Below are positions 5,286 to 8,257 of a DNA stretch of 8,257 nucleotides, in pieces; position 1 is the first letter of the stretch, and each line of letters starts with the position of its first letter. The DNA lies in assembly GCA_902768995.1 (NCBI GenBank), contig CACXNN010000080.1:1-8257 (forward strand). The letters run 5' to 3'. The DNA is from an uncultured Eubacteriales bacterium (GTDB lineage: Bacteria > Bacillota > Clostridia > Christensenellales > CAG-138). The notes beneath the pieces were generated by a model, which was given only the letters and a program-made list of their open reading frames with translations, made no database searches and was not told the origin of the DNA. A program made the position numbers and the translations under genes.

Positions 5286-6395
5286 TTATTCCGCGGTCAA
5301 CAGCTGGAAGGCCAGCTCGGCGATGTTGTTCAGATTCTCGATCTTCAAAATCTCCTCGGTGGTGTGGACCTTGGTCATGCCGGTGCCCAGCACCACGGCC
5401 TCGATGCCGTTCCGGTTGAAGATGTTGGCGTCGCTCCCGCCGCCGCCCAGGGCGGTGAAGCCCTTCACGCCCACGCGCTCAGCGGCGTCCAGCACCATCT
5501 TCACGGTGTCGCTGTCCTCGGGCACCCGGTAGGACACGTAGTTGGTCCTGAGCTCGATCTCCAGCTGGGCCCCCGCCTCGTCGCAGGCCGCCTGCAGACA
5601 GTCCTTCATGTGGGCGGCCTGGGCGTTCAGCTTGTCGAAGTTGCGGCTGCGTACCTCGGCGACGAGGCTCACCCGGTCAGGCACGATGTTGGTGGCGTAC
5701 TCGGCCTTGATGGTGCCGATGTTGCAGGTGGTCTCCTCGTCGATGCGGAGGAGGTTCATCTTCGCAATGCCCTTGGCGGCCACCTGGATGGCGCTGATGC
5801 CCTGCTCGGGGGCGAGCCCAGCGTGGGCCCGCTTGCCCACCACGTCGGCGAAAATCTTGATCTGGCCGGGGGCCCCTACGATCACCTTGCCCACGTCGCC
5901 GGAGGAATCCAGCACGAAGGCCCGCTTGCTCTGAAGCTGGCTCATGTCGAAGGCCTTGGCGCCCCGCATGCCGCCCTCCTCGCCGATGGAGAAGACCACC
6001 TCGGCGGTGCGGTGGGGGAGCCCCTTCTCGAGGATCGTGGTGATGGCCTCCAGGATCCCGCAGATGCCGGACTTGTCGTCCCCGCCCAGGATGGTGTCGG
6101 GGCCGCTCTTGATGATCCCGTCCTCGATGAAGGGCTTTATGCCCTTGCCGGGGACCACGGTGTCCATGTGGGCGGAGAGCACGAAGGGATCCCCGGGCAG
6201 GGTGCCGGGGAAGCGGAAGAACACGTTGAATCCGTCGGAACCGAAGGTCTCGCCGGCCTTGTCGGTGATGGGATCGAGGCCCAGGGCCTTCACGTCCCGG
6301 ACCAGGGTCTCGCCCATGACCTTCTCGTGGCCGCTTTCGGAATCGATCTGGACGTAGCGGAGAAAGGTGTCGAGCAGTCGTTCAGCGTTGATCAT
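5286..6395 (-). CDS. Peptidase T-like M20 metallopeptidase
   Basis: This 369-residue dinuclear metal hydrolase resembles the shorter PepT-like branch of the M20/M25/M40 peptidases, which includes aminotripeptidases and related exopeptidases. The motifs in order are LSAHMDTV (residues 73-80, metal ligand H76 with D78), GPDTILGGDDKSG (98-110, bridging D106), FSIGEEGGMRGA (135-146, catalytic E139 and ligand E140), VLDSSG (161-166, D163), the lid-domain AHAG (190-193), GGGGSDANIFN (317-327) and the final metal ligand H344 in KVHTTEE (342-348). All catalytic residues are intact. It has no signal sequence. AGGAGG (complement of 6404-6409) lies 8 nt before the ATG. It is 55 nt downstream of the NERD-like membrane protein gene and 9 nt upstream of the AbgA-like gene, so an operon is likely. 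It may trim peptides or release amino acids from imported conjugates. True PepT tripeptidase activity is not assured. Confidence 0.88.
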   Translation of the reverse strand: MINAERLLDTFLRYVQIDSESGHEKVMGETLVRDVKALGLDPITDKAGETFGSDGFNVFFRFPGTLPGDPFVLSAHMDTVVPGKGIKPFIEDGIIKSGPDTILGGDDKSGICGILEAITTILEKGLPHRTAEVVFSIGEEGGMRGAKAFDMSQLQSKRAFVLDSSGDVGKVIVGAPGQIKIFADVVGKRAHAGLAPEQGISAIQVAAKGIAKMNLLRIDEETTCNIGTIKAEYATNIVPDRVSLVAEVRSRNFDKLNAQAAHMKDCLQAACDEAGAQLEIELRTNYVSYRVPEDSDTVKMVLDAAERVGVKGFTALGGGGSDANIFNRNGIEAVVLGTGMTKVHTTEEILKIENLNNIAELAFQLLTAE

Positions 6396-6450
6396 GTGGT
6401 TTTCCTCCTAAATCAAAATGTATTGTATCCGAAAAGGGGAGAAAATGCGA

Positions 6451-7104
6451 TCACTTGGCGGGGCCGTTGGGGAGCATGGCCTCCTCCAGCAGGGCGCAGA
6501 CCTTGTCCACGTCGAAGAACAGGCGGCGGGCCAGGGGGAACTTCCGGCGCCAGGCGCCCAGGTATTTGTAGGTGTAGATGGAGGTGAACCCGTCGATCTT
6601 GAAACGGGGCGTCTCGTAGGTGTCGGCGCAGATGACCAGGGGCTCCACCATGATCTCCTCGAACCCCTTGGCGGAGAGGTAGGGGAGGAGGGCCCGCCGC
6701 TGGTTCTCCAAGGCGGGCAGAGGGTTCTTCATGGTGTCGTTGACGCTGCCGCCCAGCCGCCAGGTGCTGCCCGTGCTGGAACCGGCGATGCGGGTGCCCT
6801 GGGGGATGACCTTGACCACGTACATCTTGTCCCGGGCCACCCACAGCATCTCGAAGGGTGTGTCCCCGGCGAAGGTGCGCAGCGTGAAGTTGGTATAGAC
6901 CTGGCTGCCCTTGCCGCCCAGGCGCTTGAGGCGGCGGGCCACCCGCTTCATGGCCACGTCCGGCCGGCGATTGTGGTTGATGCGGCGGATGACCAGGAAG
7001 AAGATGAGCACGCCCAAAAGGATGAGCAGCACATAGAAGATCAGGTCCCCCAGGGTGTGTATCTTCCACACGTTGATGCCGTCGAACCAGCCGTTCACTC
7101 TCAT
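6451..7104 (-). CDS. Membrane-anchored protein with degenerate NERD-like domain
   Basis: I do not recognise a characterised family with certainty. The start is placed at the ATG at 7104 (217 residues) because AAGGAG (complement of 7114-7119) lies 9 nt upstream. An in-frame TTG at 7149 would add 15 residues but has no RBS. The protein has one transmembrane helix (about residues 20-40, very rich in L, I, V and F). A basic stop-transfer stretch follows (RRINHNRRP and KRVARRLKRL, about 40-62), so a cytoplasmic C-terminal domain is likely. That domain follows the NERD (nuclease-related) layout: FTLRT (73-77), FEMLWV (84-89), KMYVVKVIPQG (93-103), a conserved W (115), NPLP (127-130), a helix with Q135, and the strand EPLVICA (154-160). 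The usual catalytic D and ExK appear replaced (E85, K98, I100), so nuclease activity is doubtful. It is first in the leftward run ahead of the M20 hydrolases. Confidence 0.75.
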   Translation of the reverse strand: MRVNGWFDGINVWKIHTLGDLIFYVLLILLGVLIFFLVIRRINHNRRPDVAMKRVARRLKRLGGKGSQVYTNFTLRTFAGDTPFEMLWVARDKMYVVKVIPQGTRIAGSSTGSTWRLGGSVNDTMKNPLPALENQRRALLPYLSAKGFEEIMVEPLVICADTYETPRFKIDGFTSIYTYKYLGAWRRKFPLARRLFFDVDKVCALLEEAMLPNGPAK

Positions 7105-7113
7105 TTCTCCACG

Positions 7114-7119
7114 CTCCTT
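7114..7119 (-). promoter_or_regulatory. RBS that fixes the start of the NERD-like gene
   Basis: On the minus strand AAGGAG sits 9 nt before ATG 7104, whereas no purine-rich site precedes the upstream TTG at 7149. This makes the 217-residue form the preferred product. Confidence 0.7.
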
Positions 7120-7148
7120 GCCTGCATAAAATCTTGCATAATCAATCA

Positions 7149-7169
7149 AAAAATACAGCGCGTATTTTT
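7149..7169. promoter_or_regulatory. Perfect 8-bp inverted repeat, candidate operator
   Basis: AAAAATAC (7149-7156) and GTATTTTT (7162-7169) are exact reverse complements around AGCGC. The element lies just downstream of the predicted transcription start of the leftward run (near 7172), where a repressor would block initiation. The half-site AAAATACG recurs at 7213-7220, just upstream of the -35. It could also form an A/U-rich hairpin in the 5' leader. No regulator gene is visible to match it with. Confidence 0.45.
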
Positions 7170-7178
7170 CTATTAATC

Positions 7179-7207
7179 ATAATACCACGGATCGTGCCAA
7201 ATGAAAA
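7179..7207 (-). promoter_or_regulatory. Probable promoter of the NERD-M20 run
   Basis: On the minus strand, TTTTCA (complement of 7202-7207) and TATTAT (complement of 7179-7184) are separated by 17 nt. A TG one base before the -10 gives an extended -10 element. The -35 matches consensus at four of six positions. The leader to ATG 7104 would be about 68 nt and contains the inverted repeat at 7149-7169. Confidence 0.5.
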
Positions 7208-7281
7208 GAAGGAAAATACGACATATAATATATAAAAACGGCTGGAAGCGCCAAAAACTTGATACTTTTTGCAAAAAACAT

Positions 7282-7310
7282 TTGACAACAATGTGAAATT
7301 GTCTTAAACT
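7282..7310 (+). promoter_or_regulatory. Sigma-A promoter of the AbgT gene with embedded inverted repeat
   Basis: A perfect -35 TTGACA (7282-7287) and a -10 TAAACT (7305-7310) are spaced 17 nt apart, with a predicted start near 7317. The spacer contains ACAAT-GTGAA-ATTGT (7288-7302), nested in GACAA (7284-7288) / TTGTC (7299-7303). That is a dyad positioned exactly where a repressor would exclude RNA polymerase. The promoter call is strong. The operator is an inference. Confidence 0.82.
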
Positions 7311-7316
7311 TTTACC

Positions 7317-7466
7317 ATAGGAGCATTCTCCGGACAAATGGCGAATATTCAATAAAAGCGAATAAACTCCAAATTTTCGAAGGAAGCTCCGGCTCACCGT
7401 TCTCCACGCAAGAGTGGAAGTATCCCCAATCATTCCCTAACTAATTTTTTTCAGGAGGAAAATTTC
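7317..7466 (+). promoter_or_regulatory. Long structured leader of the AbgT mRNA
   Basis: About 150 nt separate the predicted transcription start from the ATG. Visible elements are a small hairpin GGAG-CATT-CTCC (7320-7331), a direct repeat GCGAATA (7341-7347 and 7358-7364), a hairpin TCCAC/GTGGA (7403-7407 with 7414-7418), and a T-run (7445-7451) shortly before the RBS. GGAGC (7320-7324) can pair alternatively with GCTCC (7386-7390), which would compete with the first hairpin. I cannot match it to a known riboswitch class. It may simply be an unstructured long leader. Confidence 0.35.
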
Positions 7467-8257
7467 ATGGGAAAGAACAACAAGCAAGAAGGAGCTGTCA
7501 AGCAAGGCTGGTTTGACAAGTTCCTGTCGGGCCTGGAGCGTGCCTGTAACAAGCTGCCGCCTCCGGCGATCCTGTTCATTTACCTGTTCGTGATCGTCGC
7601 CATCCTGGGCTGCATCTTCAACCTGCTGGGCGTCTCCGTCATCAACCCGGCGAAGAACGAGCCTGTATACGCCAAGAATCTGTTTTCCAGCGAGGGCTTG
7701 ATCTGGTTGATCTCCAACATGGTCAAGAACTTCACCGGCTTCGCGCCTCTGGGCCTGGTGCTCACCATGACGCTGGCCATCGGCATGTGCGAGGAGTCCG
7801 GCCTGATCCGCGCCCTGCTCACCGATAAGATGAAGAACATCCCGCCGGTGATCCTGCCCTTCGTGATCGCCTTCGTCGGTACCTGCGGCAACCTGGCCTC
7901 CGATACCGCCATGGTCGTCATCCCGCCCATCGCCGCCATTCTGTACCTGGCTGCGGGCAAGCACCCGGTCGTTGGTATGATCTGCGGCTACGCAGGCGCG
8001 CAGGCCGGCTTCTCCGCCAACCTGATGATCGCGGGCACGGACTCCCTGCTCCAGGGCATCACCAACACCGCGTTGGACGGCTTCCTGGGTGAGGGTGTCT
8101 ACAAGGTGGACGTCACCTGTAACTGGATCTTCATGTTCGCCTCCACCTTCATGTGCGCCCTGGTCATCGGCTGGGTCTGCAACTGGATCGTGGATAAGCG
8201 GTTCGGCAAGTACGAGCCCACCGAAGAGGTGAAGGCCGAGATGTCCCTCGAGGAGAT
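7467..8257 (+). CDS. abgT: AbgT family transporter (3' end outside window)
   Basis: AbgT proteins are inner-membrane carriers of about 500 residues. E. coli AbgT imports p-aminobenzoyl-glutamate, and relatives such as MtrF and YdaH have been linked to sulfonamide efflux. The first 263 codons are present. A short hydrophilic N-terminus precedes LERACNKLPPPAILFIYLFV (about residues 23-42), which opens the first transmembrane helix. FTGFAPLGLVLTMTLAIGMCEESGL is next (about 89-113). GNLASDTAMVVIPPIAA follows in the first re-entrant, substrate-pathway region, with GKHPVVGMICGYAGAQAGFS and ANLMIAGTDSLLQGITN after it. These are hallmark AbgT sequences. AGGAGG at 7453-7458 is 8 nt before the ATG. The frame is intact to the window edge. 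It is divergent from the AbgA-containing run, unlike E. coli abgABT where transporter and hydrolase are co-directional. Confidence 0.93.
   Translation, partial: MGKNNKQEGAVKQGWFDKFLSGLERACNKLPPPAILFIYLFVIVAILGCIFNLLGVSVINPAKNEPVYAKNLFSSEGLIWLISNMVKNFTGFAPLGLVLTMTLAIGMCEESGLIRALLTDKMKNIPPVILPFVIAFVGTCGNLASDTAMVVIPPIAAILYLAAGKHPVVGMICGYAGAQAGFSANLMIAGTDSLLQGITNTALDGFLGEGVYKVDVTCNWIFMFASTFMCALVIGWVCNWIVDKRFGKYEPTEEVKAEMSLEE

Larger units (their letters stand above)
7105..7466. other. AT-rich divergent intergenic region
   Basis: These 362 bp separate the leftward NERD-M20 run from the rightward AbgT gene and are strikingly AT-rich compared with the flanking coding DNA. The region holds a leftward promoter, a stronger rightward promoter, two inverted repeats, and a transcribed leader of about 150 nt for the transporter. 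An 86-codon minus-strand frame crosses it (7173-7433), but it overlaps both promoters, has no RBS and looks random. I see no tRNA, known riboswitch or regulator gene. Confidence 0.8.

Noticed and set aside
6396..6450. A TACAAT box on the minus strand ahead of the PepT-like gene
   Set aside because: No acceptable -35 at the right distance. The 55-nt gap is better read as an intra-operon spacer.
2712..6587. A 1291-codon open frame on the + strand
   Set aside because: It lies antisense to the three M20 genes. It encodes a low-complexity H/G/L/D/V-rich sequence typical of the antisense frame of GC-rich DNA, while the minus strand has intact catalytic motifs.
7105..7149. TTG start at 7149 for the NERD-like gene
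   Set aside because: It has no RBS. ATG 7104 has AAGGAG at 9 nt.
7224..7229. A perfect TATAAT on the + strand
   Set aside because: No -35-like hexamer lies 16-18 nt upstream. The TTGACA promoter 60 nt further on is far better placed.
7173..7433. An 86-codon minus-strand frame in the divergent intergenic region
   Set aside because: It has no RBS and random-looking composition, and it overlaps both predicted promoters and the transporter leader.
7311..7466. Tetrahydrofolate riboswitch or T-box ahead of abgT
   Set aside because: The conserved sequence blocks of either class, such as the T-box GGTGG-type bulge followed by a strong terminator, are not recognisable.
7437..7964. A 175-codon minus-strand frame near the right end
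   Set aside because: It is antisense to the clearly coding AbgT N-terminal region.
1..8257. Mobile elements, CRISPR arrays, phage or defence genes
   Set aside because: No transposase or integrase motifs, no regularly spaced repeats and no att-like duplications are seen. The gene content is housekeeping plus metabolic.

Overview
The window looks like a chromosomal segment from a GC-rich Clostridia-type Firmicute. Coding DNA is GC-rich with strongly GC-biased third positions. Nearly every gene has a strong AGGAGG-type ribosome binding site, and the intergenic regions are abruptly AT-rich with sigma-A-like promoters. The protein sequences resemble gut Oscillospiraceae (Oscillibacter / Dysosmobacter / Flavonifractor type). 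That placement is an inference from style, not from a search.

Left part (1-2110, + strand): the end of secE, then nusG, rplK (L11) and rplA (L1), which is the conserved translocation / antitermination / ribosomal-protein operon. The nusG-rplK junction carries a row of hairpins, one of which resembles the L1 autoregulatory site. A clear intrinsic terminator closes the operon directly after rplA, so rplJ-rplL do not follow here as they do in many bacteria. NusG carries an unusual insertion of roughly 20 residues.

Middle (2110-2700): a short gene with its own near-consensus promoter encodes a two-repeat DUF1508 (YegP-like) protein. It is followed by a gene-free block of three inverted repeats at the convergent junction.

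Right part (2700-8257): a minus-strand run of four genes. In transcription order these are a small membrane-anchored protein with a degenerate NERD-like domain, a peptidase-T-like M20 hydrolase, an AbgA-like M20 amidohydrolase and an M20D amidohydrolase. A divergent AbgT-family transporter gene runs off the right edge. AbgA plus AbgT is the signature of p-aminobenzoyl-glutamate (folate breakdown product) uptake and cleavage. Three M20 enzymes from different subfamilies suggest a broader N-acyl-amino-acid or peptide scavenging module. No AbgB-like or AbgR-like gene is visible. The 362-bp AT-rich divergent intergenic region holds promoters in both directions, inverted repeats that could be operators, and a leader of about 150 nt ahead of the transporter.

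I see no mobile element, CRISPR array, tRNA or rRNA gene. Nothing here is clearly a new system. The most noteworthy items are the composition of the abg-like locus, the NERD-like membrane protein in it, and the candidate RNA and operator structures.
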